From assembly GCF_023823125.1 (NCBI RefSeq), contig NZ_CP090949.1, positions 248,001-312,000 on the forward strand: a stretch of 64,000 nt of DNA. The letters are read 5' to 3'. The translations under genes were made by a program, and so were the position numbers. Every line of letters begins with the position of its first letter. Position 1 is the stretch's first letter. Source of the DNA: Erythrobacter aurantius (GTDB lineage Bacteria > Pseudomonadota > Alphaproteobacteria > Sphingomonadales > Sphingomonadaceae). Positions 37,429 through 46,782 of this stretch are shown here, in pieces. Below the pieces are notes generated by a model that saw nothing but the letters and a program-made list of their open reading frames with translations, was not told where the DNA came from and ran no database searches.

Positions 37429-37577
37429 GTGATCTAGATGCTGGCCCCGGCGCTGCGGTGCAAGGGGCAAATTGAGGATCTGGAGCAGACCGGCTGGCCT
37501 ATCGCATTTGCGAGGGCGACTTGCCGCCTTCACGCGAATAGGGTGCAAACAATCGCCGCAACGCGAAGGAGAAACAG

Positions 37578-38225
37578 ATGACGATCCTGCATTCGAGCCT
37601 CGGTCCCAATCCGCGCCTGGTGCGCATGTTCATGGTCGAAAAGGGGCTGGAGGAAGGGCGCGACTTCGAACGGGTCCATTACGACATCATCACCGGCGAA
37701 AACCGCCAGAACGCCGAATATATGGCGAAGAACCCGCTCGGCACGATCCCCACGCTGGAGCTCGACGATGGCACCTGCCTCACCGAAAGCTGGCCGATCT
37801 GCGAATTCATCGAGGAAATGCACCCTTCTCCCAACCTGTTCGGAGAGACTCCTAAGGAGCGCGCCGAGGTGCGCAAATGGGCGCGGCTGTTCGATCAAGA
37901 AGTCGTCGTGCCGATGACCATGGGTTTCCGTGCGGGCGCTGGCCGTCCGATGTTCGAACCGCGCATGAGCGTGGTTTCGCCCGAGGCGGGAGCCGAGCTT
38001 TCGGCAATGTCGGATGAGAAGTGGCGCTATTTCGACAGCGTGTTGGGGGCAAGCAACCACATCGCGCTGGGCCGCTTTACCTTTGCCGACCTGCTGATTT
38101 TCGCCTTCGCCAATTTCGGCTTCACCGTGGGCTGGAAAATCCCCGAAGGCGCGAACAACCTCACCCGCTTTGTCGAAACCCACAACAAGCGGCCCTGTGC
38201 GGCGATCTGGCAGCAGGCGGAATAA
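37578..38225 (+). CDS. Glutathione S-transferase family protein
   Basis: The 215 residues show the thioredoxin-like N-terminal GST fold: LHSSLGPNPRLVRMFMVEKGLE, NPLGTIPTLELDDGTCLTESWPICEFIEEMHP (glutathione-binding cis-Pro and ES pair). An all-helical C-terminal domain follows. The N-terminal SLGPN serine may serve as activator. AAGGAG lies before ATG. The first gene of the catabolic region; the following SDR start overlaps its stop (TAATG), so the two are one operon. A role in conjugation or ring-cleavage isomerisation is possible; substrate unknown. Confidence 0.87.
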   Translation: MTILHSSLGPNPRLVRMFMVEKGLEEGRDFERVHYDIITGENRQNAEYMAKNPLGTIPTLELDDGTCLTESWPICEFIEEMHPSPNLFGETPKERAEVRKWARLFDQEVVVPMTMGFRAGAGRPMFEPRMSVVSPEAGAELSAMSDEKWRYFDSVLGASNHIALGRFTFADLLIFAFANFGFTVGWKIPEGANNLTRFVETHNKRPCAAIWQQAE

Positions 38226-38992
38226 TGCCCGACCTTTCGGGGAAAATCGCCATCGTCACCGGCTGCGCCAGCGGCATCGGCGCGGCTACCTTGCGGCGCC
38301 TGCGCGCTGACGGGGCCGAGGTGCTGGGAACGGACATCAACGCCGAAAAGGGCGCTAACCTGTGCGAGGAAACCGGCGCGACCTTCGCGGTGCAGGACGT
38401 GGCTGATACCGCAACATGGCCGCAGATCGTAGCGCAGGCGGTGGAGCGTTGGGGCAGGCTCGACATCCTCGTCAACAACGCCGGCACCGTCTCCTCGCTT
38501 TCGATCGAGGATGTCACCGATGCGGCGTGGGACCGCATTTACGACATCAACATCAAGGGAACGATGGCCGGGTGCCGCGCGGCCATCGCCGCGATGAAAA
38601 ACAATCCCGGCGGATCGTCGGGCGCGATCGTCAACATCGCCTCAACCTCGGCGATTGCCGCCTTGCCGACCGATGTCGCCTATTGTTCGAGCAAGGGAGC
38701 GGTGCGGGTGTTGTCAAAGTCAATCGCGGTGCATTGCGCGCAAAAGGGCTACAACATCCGCTGCAACACCGTGATCCCCGGCACGACCGACACCGATATC
38801 CTTGCTCAGGCAGAAAACCTTATGCCCGGGCTGAAAGATGCAGTGGCGCAGACTTCTCCATTGAAACGCCTCGCCGATCCGACGGAAACCGCTGCCGCTA
38901 TCGCCTTTCTCGCGAGCGATGAATGCCCGTACATGACAGGCGCGGAAATGCTGGTCGACGGCGCGATGATGGCGGTGCATCCGGGGTTCTGA
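38225..38992 (+). CDS. Short-chain dehydrogenase/reductase
   Basis: Classical SDR of 255 residues: cofactor loop TGCASGIG (about 13-20), LDILVNNAGT, catalytic IVNIASTSAIAALPTDVAYCSSKGA with the Ser-Tyr-Lys set (Tyr and Lys as YCSSK), and C-terminal CPYMTGAEMLVDGAMMA. DINAEK after the second strand suggests NAD preference. Coupled to the GST gene by one-base overlap. Confidence 0.9.
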   Translation: MPDLSGKIAIVTGCASGIGAATLRRLRADGAEVLGTDINAEKGANLCEETGATFAVQDVADTATWPQIVAQAVERWGRLDILVNNAGTVSSLSIEDVTDAAWDRIYDINIKGTMAGCRAAIAAMKNNPGGSSGAIVNIASTSAIAALPTDVAYCSSKGAVRVLSKSIAVHCAQKGYNIRCNTVIPGTTDTDILAQAENLMPGLKDAVAQTSPLKRLADPTETAAAIAFLASDECPYMTGAEMLVDGAMMAVHPGF

Positions 38993-39002
38993 CCCTTCCC
39001 CT

Positions 39003-40325
39003 TTATGCCTCCCGCATCCTTTCGAGATAACCGCTCGGCCCCATCTGCGCCGCTGTCCATGCGAACACCGCCATGGATACGATCCCCGCGACAAGGCACA
39101 CTCCGAACACCGCGATGCTGAGCGAATAGGCCCCTTGCGTGGGGGCAAGCCAGTCGCTGACCCAGCCGATCACGGCGAGGCCCAGAGCCTGCCCGACAAG
39201 GTTGTTCATGAACAGCGCGGTCGCCACCGCAAATCCGCGCTGCGAGGGCTCTACTGCGGCCTGAATGCCTGAAAGGATGCCCGCCTGACTGGCGACATAG
39301 ATGGCATAAGCCAGCGCGAACCAGCCTAGAAAGGGCCAGAAGGCGTCCGAGGTGAGGCTGAGCGCAAGCGGGGCGACGCACAACAGGCTCGACAGGCCCG
39401 GAACCAGTGCGCGCCAGTGTTCGTGTCGGTTGGTCAGCCATTGGGTGACGTATCCGCCAAGGATCGGCCCCGGAATGCCGCCGATGAAGAATGCAAGGCC
39501 GAGGTACAAGCCGACGTTTCCGGTCGAGATGTCGAACTGGCGCAGCATCACCGCCGCCATCCAGAAGGCAAGGCCGTAACCGATCAGCAATTGCAGCGCC
39601 CAGCCGGCCGAAAGGCCCATGAACACCCGGTTGCCGAGCAATTGCGTGACGGTTTCGCGCAGCCCCTGTTGCTCGATCCGTGCGCCTTCGGCGGCATAGC
39701 GTCCGCGCCGGGGCTCGCGCACGGTCAGGTAGAGCAGCAGCCCGATCAGCACACCGGGCAGGCCCATCAGCACGAAGGCGTAGCGCCAGCCGAACATCTC
39801 GGCGAGCTGTCCGCCGACCACCAGCCCGCCAGCGGTGCCCATGCTGGCCCCGATGGTGAGGAAACCCATCGCCTTGGCAAGCTCACCCCGGCGGAAGAAA
39901 TCGGCGACAAGGCTTTGCGAAGCCGGGCCTGAGCACCCCTCCCCCACGCCCACGCCGACCCGGGCAAGGAACAGGGTCCAGAACCCGATGGCCAGCCCGC
40001 ACATCGCGGTCATCACGCTCCAGAAACTGATCGCGGCGGCGACGATATTCTTGCGCACCGAACGATCGGCCAGCCGCGCGGCAGGGAACCCGGCGATGAC
40101 ATAGACCAGCGAAAAGGCCGCCCCGCCAAGCAAGCCTAGCTCGAAATCGGAAAGCCCGAATTCCGCCTTTATGTCCTCGACCAGAATGCCGAACACCAGC
40201 CGGTCCGCGACGGAGAACATGCTGGTGAGCGTCAGCAGCGCCAGCACGTACCAGCGATAGGAGCCTTCGGGCGCGTCAGCCGGGTCGGGCGATGCCTCAG
40301 TGGTGGGGGCGGGCGTCGAGGCCAT
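39003..40325 (-). CDS. MFS transporter (spinster-like)
   Basis: A 440-residue membrane protein with 12 helices. After a Thr/Pro-rich start, helix one is RWYVLALLTLTSMFSVADRLVFGIL. The motif-A-like GFPAARLADRSVRKN lies between helices 2 and 3, and GVGVGEGCSGPASQSLVADFF between helices 4 and 5. These are like the spinster/anion-cation symporter group found in aromatic-catabolic clusters. The start overlaps 29 bases of the upstream SDR gene on the same strand, so it is coupled to it. Uptake or export of the pathway substrate is likely. Confidence 0.88.
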   Translation of the reverse strand: MASTPAPTTEASPDPADAPEGSYRWYVLALLTLTSMFSVADRLVFGILVEDIKAEFGLSDFELGLLGGAAFSLVYVIAGFPAARLADRSVRKNIVAAAISFWSVMTAMCGLAIGFWTLFLARVGVGVGEGCSGPASQSLVADFFRRGELAKAMGFLTIGASMGTAGGLVVGGQLAEMFGWRYAFVLMGLPGVLIGLLLYLTVREPRRGRYAAEGARIEQQGLRETVTQLLGNRVFMGLSAGWALQLLIGYGLAFWMAAVMLRQFDISTGNVGLYLGLAFFIGGIPGPILGGYVTQWLTNRHEHWRALVPGLSSLLCVAPLALSLTSDAFWPFLGWFALAYAIYVASQAGILSGIQAAVEPSQRGFAVATALFMNNLVGQALGLAVIGWVSDWLAPTQGAYSLSIAVFGVCLVAGIVSMAVFAWTAAQMGPSGYLERMREA

Positions 40326-41088
40326 TGTCCACCGGGATCGTCAGGCCGTTGAGGAACCGCGCGTCATCCGAAGCAAGGAAAGCGACGCAGCCCGCCACAT
40401 CATTGGGATGGCCCAGCGCATCGGCTGGCAGCGGACCTGCGGGGATTTCCATCGGCTGTTCACCCGCACGGCCCGACACGCCCATCACCATCGGGGTTTC
40501 GATCCCGCCCGGCGCCAGCGCGTTGCAACGGATGCCAAAGCCTTCGTCCTGGCAATAGGTCGCGATGCTGCGCGTCATCGACGAAATGCCGCCCTTTGCC
40601 GCGGTGTAGGCCGGGATGTTGCCATAGCCCATCAGCGCCGCGGTGGAGGCCATGTTTATGATCGACGATCCGCCACCGCCATTCACCTTGTGGCGGTGCT
40701 TCATCAGCGGCAGCGAGTATTTGCAGCCGAGGAAGGTGCCGACCACGTGAATGTCGAGATGCAGCTTGAAATTCGCAAGCGAGCATTCCTCGACATTTTC
40801 GAAGATCACATTGCCCGCATTGTTGACGAGAATGTCGAGCCCGCCGTGGCGTTCGGAAACGGCAGTCATGACTTCCTGCCATTGCTCTTCGCTGGTGACG
40901 TCGAGCGCCATCGCGTCCCCGTTGATCGAATCGGCCACCTGATGCGCCAGCTCCACCTCGCGATCGGTGACGATGACGCTGGCACCTTCGGCGGCAAGCC
41001 TTTCGCAATCGGCCTTGCCCAGCCCCATCGCTCCGCCGGTGACCAGCGCAATCCTCCCTGCCAGCCGTCCCTTCTTGTTGTCGTTCAT
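40297..41088 (-). CDS. Short-chain dehydrogenase/reductase
   Basis: Classical SDR of 263 residues: TGGAMGLG cofactor loop (about 18-25), VTDREVE for NAD, LDILVNNAGNVIFENVEE, catalytic SSIINMASTAALMGYGNIPAYTAAKGG, and FLNGLTIPVDNGLDA. GGGAGAGGG precedes ATG 41088 by four bases; an in-frame ATG at 41118 would add ten residues but has no ribosome site. The ribosome site lies in one arm of an inverted repeat (41093-41125). Divergent from the Rieske oxygenase gene at 41225. Confidence 0.9.
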   Translation of the reverse strand: MNDNKKGRLAGRIALVTGGAMGLGKADCERLAAEGASVIVTDREVELAHQVADSINGDAMALDVTSEEQWQEVMTAVSERHGGLDILVNNAGNVIFENVEECSLANFKLHLDIHVVGTFLGCKYSLPLMKHRHKVNGGGGSSIINMASTAALMGYGNIPAYTAAKGGISSMTRSIATYCQDEGFGIRCNALAPGGIETPMVMGVSGRAGEQPMEIPAGPLPADALGHPNDVAGCVAFLASDDARFLNGLTIPVDNGLDARPHH

Positions 41089-41092
41089 CGCC

Positions 41093-41125
41093 CTCTCCCA
41101 AAAGCGTTGTGTTTTCATGGGAGAG
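41093..41125 (-). promoter_or_regulatory. Inverted repeat that could mask the SDR ribosome site
   Basis: CTCTCCCA (41093-41100) and TGGGAGAG (41118-41125) form an eight-base-pair stem with a 17-base loop. On the minus-strand RNA the stem's downstream arm is the ribosome site of the gene starting at 41088. It could hold that site closed, or be a protein operator in DNA. Confidence 0.45.
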
Positions 41126-41224
41126 TAAGAGGCGCTGCGCTTCGCACCACTACTTAAAGCGATGGGAAAAATGTGAGGTGCGCCGCGCCAAGGCAGGCCT
41201 ATCCTGACATTCGGGAGAGGTTGG

Positions 41225-42514
41225 ATGCTGGATGATGCCGAAGTCGCGCGCCTCAAGGCGCTAATGGAATGGGAAGGCCGCCGCACGGCTCCGCCAAAGG
41301 GATTTCCCAAGCTCCCCGACATGCCCGCCGCGCGCTACACCAGCGAGGAATATTTCGCGCTCGAACAGCAGCATATCTTTCGCAAGAGCTGGTTGTTCGC
41401 AGGTCATATCGACGAAATTCCCGAGCCGGGTTGCTACATGCGCTGGCACAATGCCGGCGATCCCATCGTCATCGTGCATGGCATGGATGGAGTGGTCCGC
41501 GCCTTCTACAACACCTGCCGCCATCGCGGCGCGCCGGTGGTGACACAGGATCGGGGCAAGTCCTCGCGCCTGATGTGCGGCTATCACAACTGGACCTACA
41601 AGACCGACGGCAGCCTGGTGGGCGTGCCCGAGCGGCAGGATTTCCCGGCCGACTTCGACCTCAGCTGTCGCGGGCTGATCCCGGTGCGGTGCGAAATGCT
41701 GGGCAATGTCATCTTCGTCAATTTCGACGACGAAGCCATGCCGCTGACCGAATGGCTCGGTCCGCTGATGAACGAGTGGGACGAATTCGCGTTTGACCGC
41801 GTGCGGCTGGCGGCACGCCATTCGTTCGAGCTCAAATGCAACTGGAAAGTCGCGATGGAGGCCAACATGGAAGTCTACCATGTGCCATTCATCCATCCCG
41901 ACACGGTCGCCCCTTTGGTGGACAGCAAGCGCAACCTCAACACCATCTATCCCAATGGCCACGCCCGCATGCTGGCCCCCGCCCCGCGCCAGACCGATCG
42001 CGAGCATGTCCGCGCGATCGACAGCCCGCCCGGATGGCAGCAGATCGAGACCGTGGGCGAACTTGGCCGCACCTGCACGCAAAGCTACACGCTGTTTCCC
42101 AACTGGGTTTCGCCGCTGTCCAATTACTTCGTCCCACCGCTGGTGTTCTGGCCGACTTCGCTTGGCACGACCCGGCTGGAACTGGTGACAATGGCACTCG
42201 ACTGGGGCGATGCACCTGCGCCCGATCTTTGGACCGTTCCTGACGAAAGCCAGCCGAACGGCAGGCAGATGAGCCCGATCATCCTTGAAGACACGCAATT
42301 CGGGGAAGCGATCCAGCATTCGATGCAAAGCGCCGCGTTCAAGAGCGTGCCTTTGTCCTATCAGGAAGCGCGCATCTATTCGTTCCACCAGACGCTCGAC
42401 CGGATGATCGGAATCGACAACGTGCCGGCGGATTTGCGCGTCGAACCGGTGATCGGAAAGGAATGGGTCTGGCCGAACGATCCGCGCGTCGAGGAAATGG
42501 CAACCGGGGTGTGA
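41225..42514 (+). CDS. Rieske non-haem iron oxygenase, alpha subunit
   Basis: Ring-hydroxylating oxygenase large subunit of 429 residues. The Rieske cluster ligands are C98-x-H100 (TCRHRGAP) and C118-x2-H121 (CGYHNWTY). The mononuclear iron site is in NWKVAMEANMEVYHVPFIHPD, with His 219 and 224. GGGAGAGG lies before ATG 41225. No small beta subunit, ferredoxin or reductase is adjacent, so it may be an alpha-only trimer using electron partners coded elsewhere. Substrate not deducible; the neighbouring TonB-dependent receptor suggests an external hydrophobic compound. Confidence 0.92.
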   Translation: MLDDAEVARLKALMEWEGRRTAPPKGFPKLPDMPAARYTSEEYFALEQQHIFRKSWLFAGHIDEIPEPGCYMRWHNAGDPIVIVHGMDGVVRAFYNTCRHRGAPVVTQDRGKSSRLMCGYHNWTYKTDGSLVGVPERQDFPADFDLSCRGLIPVRCEMLGNVIFVNFDDEAMPLTEWLGPLMNEWDEFAFDRVRLAARHSFELKCNWKVAMEANMEVYHVPFIHPDTVAPLVDSKRNLNTIYPNGHARMLAPAPRQTDREHVRAIDSPPGWQQIETVGELGRTCTQSYTLFPNWVSPLSNYFVPPLVFWPTSLGTTRLELVTMALDWGDAPAPDLWTVPDESQPNGRQMSPIILEDTQFGEAIQHSMQSAAFKSVPLSYQEARIYSFHQTLDRMIGIDNVPADLRVEPVIGKEWVWPNDPRVEEMATGV

Positions 42515-42749
42515 ACCCGCTCGCTAGTCTTTCCGCTTACGTAAAATGACGCTACGGAAAACAGGATTTGCCGGACATAGTGGCAAAATTGGCGCACTTT
42601 GCGAGGCTTACTATCCCTTTTGCTAGATGAGCGGCGAAACCCCTCTCCATACAGTCTCAGGCCTACTGATAGCCGTGGGGAGAAACGGCACAGGGACTGG
42701 GGAACTGGGCGCCGGGGCGATGCTTCTGCGCCGTCAAGGGAGAGAGCAT

Positions 42750-45212
42750 ATGACCACATATAACACCCGGATTGCCTCCAAATTCGGCGCCACAGGTTTG
42801 CGGCGCGCGCTTTTGAGCGGGGCCGCGATGGCTGCATTTGCCGCCGTGCCGCAAACCGCGATGGCGCAGGACAATGAAACCGCGGAGGACGGTAACGAAT
42901 TTGGCGAGCGGGTGATCGTGGTGCAGGCCCGTCGCCAGAACGAAAGCCTGCAGGAAGTGCCCGTCACCGTCACCGCGATCGGCGGCGATGTGCTGGACAA
43001 ATTCAGCGTCGACAATGTCGCGGATGTGACCAGCCGCGTTCCCACGCTGAACGTTCAGGTCGGCGGTTCGGGTTCGGGCGGCCAGCTCAGCCTGCGCGGC
43101 GTCGGCTCCTCTAACATCTCGGCCTCGTTCGATTCGGCGGTCGCCTTCGACTTCGACGGCATTCAGGTTTCGACCATGCGCCTGGTGCAGGCCGGGTTCT
43201 TCGACACCGAACAGATCGACGTGCTGAAAGGCCCGCAATCGCTGTTCTTCGGTAAATCGGCCACCGCCGGCGTGTTTGCGATCCGTTCGGCCAACCCGAC
43301 CCCCAACTGGGAAGTCGGCGGCCGGGCATCGTATGAATTCGAGGAAAAGGGCTACCTGCTCAGCGGCTACGTTTCCGGCCCGATCAGCGACACGCTGGGC
43401 GTGCGTCTGGCAGCGCAGTGGAACGATATCGACGAATTCCAGATCCTTCAGGATGGCACTCCCGCCGTCAATCAGGAACGTGGTCTCACGGACCTGATCG
43501 TGCGCGGTACGCTGCAGTGGGACCCGTCCGACCGGTTCGATGCGAACCTCAAGGTGCAATACACCAAGAACGAGAATGACGGCGCAATCGGCACCGCCGA
43601 AATCGGCTGCGGCCCCAATGGCCTCCCCGATCCGGTCTTCCTGCTCAGCGGGGGTCTGGTGATCCCCGGCGGGCACGACTGTAACGTCACCGATCAGCGC
43701 TATTTCATCCCTGATGCAGCGCCGCAGCTTGCACCGGGCGTACCGACCCCGTCGGAAGCGGCCGGACGCAACGGCGTTCCCTTTGGCGAAACCGAAATCT
43801 GGTTTGCACGCCTCCTGTGGAACCTCGATCTTTCGGACACGCTGACGCTGACTTCAACCAGCGGCATTCTCGATATGGAAGCGGTCGATTTCGATTGTTA
43901 TTCCTATGTCGGCGTGTTCCCCGGCGGCGTCCCCGGCGGTGCGGGTTGTTCGGACCCGATCAACGCGCTGGAGCAATACAGCCAGGAGCTGCGTCTGACT
44001 TCGGATTTCGACGGCCCGTTCAACTTCATGATCGGCGCCTTCTACGAAGACCGCACCATCGTGTTCGACACCGCGCAGCAGGGCGTCAACATCTCGTTCC
44101 TGGGCGCGGACCCGGTTACCGGCTTCACCTATGACTGGGACAAGATCCAGACCACCAAGACCGAAGCGCTGTCGTTCTTCGGGTCGACCATCATCGACCT
44201 GACCGACCGGCTCGAGCTTTCTGGCGGCATCCGCTGGACTGACGAAACCAAGGTGTCCTTCATCGAAGTGCCTTACCTGCACACCTTCCTGCAGGGCCCG
44301 GCATTCGTGTCGCCGGGCTTCTTCTCGGGCCCGATCAACTTCCAGGACGACAATTTCTCGCCCGAAGTCACCCTGCGGTATCAGGCGGCTGACGACATCA
44401 ACGTCTTCGCCTCGTTCAAGACCGGCTTCAAGTCGGGTGGCATCGACAACTCGGCACTGCCGTCCAACAGCCTCAGCGTCGCGGCGCTGTCGGGTGACTT
44501 CGGATCGCTGATCTTCGACTCCGAAGAGGCGATCGGCGGTGAAATCGGCTTCAAGTCGCAGTTCGATGATCGCAACATCACGCTGAACATGACGGCGTAC
44601 TACTACGTCTTCACCGATCTGCAGGTGCAGAACTTCAACGCCACCACCATCCAGTTCGTCACCAGCAACGCGGGCGAGCTGACGACCAAGGGTGTCGATC
44701 TGGAATTTGCATGGCGCACCCCGGTGGAAGGTCTCAATATCTCTGCCAACCTCGCCTATCTCGACGCGCAGTATACCGACACCTTCCTGCAGCCGGGCGG
44801 CGCGGGTGGCACGATCGACCTTAACGGTCGCCGCGCCAGCCAGTCGCCGGAATGGTCGGGCAATATCGCCGCCGACTGGACGGTGCCGATCAACGACAGC
44901 CTGGAATTCCTGTTCTCGGGCAACGCCGCCTATAACGACGGCTACATCACCGACGAAGCCACGCTGAACGACTTCGTGCAGCCCAGCTTCTGGACGCTCG
45001 ATGCGACCGCGGCGATCGGTCATCCGGACGGCAATTGGCGGCTTTCGCTGATCGCGACCAACCTGACCGACGAAATCTTCGTCATCACTTCGGGTGGTCG
45101 TCCGTTCCTTGCCCCGGCTGGCAACGCTCTCGGCCTTCCGGCTGGCGACGACCTCGTGCTGACGCAGAACCGTGGCCGTCAGGTCTTCGTGGAGGCGAGC
45201 TTCCGCTTCTGA
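42750..45212 (+). CDS. TonB-dependent outer-membrane receptor
   Basis: An 820-residue receptor. Signal peptide: TNFR-free basic start with RRALLSGAAMAAFAAVPQTA and cleavage after AMAQ. A TonB-box-like stretch (ERVIVVQARRQNESLQ) leads into the plug (VPVTVTAIGGDVLDKFSVDNVADVTSRVP, QIDVLKGPQSLFFGKSATAGVFAI). About 650 residues of beta-barrel follow, and the end is the typical aromatic VEASFRF. GGGAGAGAG precedes ATG 42750. It lies between two Rieske oxygenase genes, which points to a catabolic substrate rather than a siderophore. Terminator at 45252. Confidence 0.95.
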   Translation: MTTYNTRIASKFGATGLRRALLSGAAMAAFAAVPQTAMAQDNETAEDGNEFGERVIVVQARRQNESLQEVPVTVTAIGGDVLDKFSVDNVADVTSRVPTLNVQVGGSGSGGQLSLRGVGSSNISASFDSAVAFDFDGIQVSTMRLVQAGFFDTEQIDVLKGPQSLFFGKSATAGVFAIRSANPTPNWEVGGRASYEFEEKGYLLSGYVSGPISDTLGVRLAAQWNDIDEFQILQDGTPAVNQERGLTDLIVRGTLQWDPSDRFDANLKVQYTKNENDGAIGTAEIGCGPNGLPDPVFLLSGGLVIPGGHDCNVTDQRYFIPDAAPQLAPGVPTPSEAAGRNGVPFGETEIWFARLLWNLDLSDTLTLTSTSGILDMEAVDFDCYSYVGVFPGGVPGGAGCSDPINALEQYSQELRLTSDFDGPFNFMIGAFYEDRTIVFDTAQQGVNISFLGADPVTGFTYDWDKIQTTKTEALSFFGSTIIDLTDRLELSGGIRWTDETKVSFIEVPYLHTFLQGPAFVSPGFFSGPINFQDDNFSPEVTLRYQAADDINVFASFKTGFKSGGIDNSALPSNSLSVAALSGDFGSLIFDSEEAIGGEIGFKSQFDDRNITLNMTAYYYVFTDLQVQNFNATTIQFVTSNAGELTTKGVDLEFAWRTPVEGLNISANLAYLDAQYTDTFLQPGGAGGTIDLNGRRASQSPEWSGNIAADWTVPINDSLEFLFSGNAAYNDGYITDEATLNDFVQPSFWTLDATAAIGHPDGNWRLSLIATNLTDEIFVITSGGRPFLAPAGNALGLPAGDDLVLTQNRGRQVFVEASFRF

Positions 45213-45251
45213 TCGCTTCTCCACTCCCCCATGTTCCTCGTGGGGGCCGAG

Positions 45252-45283
45252 CGGGCGGGCCGAAAGGTCCGCCCGTTTTCGTT
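45252..45283 (+). terminator. Rho-independent terminator of the receptor gene
   Basis: Ten-base-pair stem CGGGCGGGCC/GGTCCGCCCG (one G-U pair) with GAAA tetraloop, followed by TTTTCGTTT. Confidence 0.88.
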
Positions 45284-45337
45284 TGATCGTCCGCGGCGTG
45301 CGCGCCTCATAAAAACACGCATTGCGGCAAGCGATCA

Positions 45338-45355
45338 TGACAGCGCATCCTGTCA
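45338..45355. promoter_or_regulatory. Perfect palindromic operator candidate TGACAG-N6-CTGTCA
   Basis: Six-base arms with six-base spacer, ending 22 bases before the start of the Rieske oxygenase gene at 45378. Symmetry and position fit a dimeric repressor or activator site; the protein is not coded nearby. Confidence 0.5.
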
Positions 45356-45377
45356 GCCAAATTGGGAGGACGGACAC

Positions 45378-46610
45378 ATGTCGCGCGAAGAACTCATTTC
45401 GATGACCCGCAACCTTGTCGCGCACGGGGCGGCGGACACGATGGAATATGCCGACGAGATCGTGCGCATTCCGGCAAGCAGCTACACCGACCCCGTTCTG
45501 TTCGAGAAGGAAAAGCGCAACATCTTCCGCCGCCTGCCGCTGATGGTGGCCCCTTCGTGCGAATTGCCCGAGCCGGGCGATTACAAGGCGATGGACATTT
45601 GCGGCGTGCCGCTGCTGCTGACCCGCCAACGCGACGGCAGCGTGGGCGCGTTCCTCAACATGTGCACGCACCGCGGCAACCCGGTGGTTCCCAACGGCAC
45701 CGGCAAGGGCACGCGCTTCACCTGCGGCTATCACGGCTGGACGTTCAAGAACGACGGCGATCTGGTGGGCGTTGCCAGCCCCAAGGATTTCGGCGCGGTC
45801 GACAAGGCTGCACTGTGCCTCAAACGCTTCCCCGTTTACGAAAGCGCCGGGCTGATCTGGGCGACGCTCGATCCCGACAGCAAGCTGCCGATCGCGGATT
45901 ACCTTTGCGGCTATGACGAACTGCTCAAGGCGTTCGAATTCGAAGGCTGGACTTTGTTCGCGCAGCGGACGCTGCCGGGGCCGAACTGGAAGACGGCTTA
46001 CGACGGCTATCTCGATTTCTACCACCTGCCGGTGCTGCACAAGGACACTTTCGGCGCAGATTTCTACAACCGCGCCAACTATTTCGCGTTCGGCCCGCAT
46101 CAGCGGCTTTCGACCCCGTCAAAATTCGCGATCAAGGTTTCAGGCGACGATGATCAGCAGATGGACCTTGAGGTGCTGTCGGATGACGAGCTGCCGCAGG
46201 AAGTGCTGGTGCAGGGCGTGTGGACGATCTTCCCGCATATCTCGATCGCCAGCTTCTATGGCGGCGGGCAGCGCGGGGCGATGATTTCCCAGCTGTTCCC
46301 CGGCGAAACCGTGGGCGAAAGCTACACCACGCAGTTCTATGTCATGGAAAACCGGCCCGAAACCGAAGCCGACGTCAAATCGGCGCACGAACAGTTCGAC
46401 TTCCTCGAAATCGTGGTGCGCGACGAGGACTACAAGACGGGCAAGCGCCAGCACGAGGCGCTGCAATCAGGGCTGATGAAGGAAGTGCTGTTCGGCCGCA
46501 ACGAGCGCGGCGGACAGGTATTTCACCAATGGGCCGCCAAGCTGACCAATGCGAGCGACGAGGAACTGCTGGAAATCTTCGCTGCCGAGCAGCGTCAGGC
46601 GGCGGAGTAG
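45378..46610 (+). CDS. Rieske non-haem iron oxygenase, alpha subunit
   Basis: Second oxygenase of this type, 410 residues. Rieske ligands C96-x-H98 (MCTHRGNP) and C116-x2-H119 (CGYHGWTF); iron site NWKTAYDGYLDFYHLPVLHKD with His 216 and 221. It is clearly diverged from the copy at 41225, so a different reaction or substrate position is likely. GGGAGGA precedes ATG 45378; the frame is open to 45231, across the palindrome, which is not expected to be coding. No beta subunit or electron-transfer partner nearby. Confidence 0.92.
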   Translation: MSREELISMTRNLVAHGAADTMEYADEIVRIPASSYTDPVLFEKEKRNIFRRLPLMVAPSCELPEPGDYKAMDICGVPLLLTRQRDGSVGAFLNMCTHRGNPVVPNGTGKGTRFTCGYHGWTFKNDGDLVGVASPKDFGAVDKAALCLKRFPVYESAGLIWATLDPDSKLPIADYLCGYDELLKAFEFEGWTLFAQRTLPGPNWKTAYDGYLDFYHLPVLHKDTFGADFYNRANYFAFGPHQRLSTPSKFAIKVSGDDDQQMDLEVLSDDELPQEVLVQGVWTIFPHISIASFYGGGQRGAMISQLFPGETVGESYTTQFYVMENRPETEADVKSAHEQFDFLEIVVRDEDYKTGKRQHEALQSGLMKEVLFGRNERGGQVFHQWAAKLTNASDEELLEIFAAEQRQAAE

Positions 46611-46782
46611 AGGTTTGGGCCGCTTGCCGAACGCCCGCTTTCGGGATTGCAGGGTCTTGGTCTGAATGATCAATTGTGGAGGGCAAGCTGACTGAGCCAC
46701 GCAAGCGCTAAGGTTGCGCTATCGGCACAGCGCGTGCATTCATTCGGCTCTCACTTTCGGGGTTCGGGTTACAGCTGAGACG

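Noticed and set aside
43854..46100. Antisense open frame of about 748 codons opposite the TonB receptor and Rieske genes
   Set aside because: It spans two well-supported genes and their terminator and shows only Arg/His/Gly-rich shadow sequence.
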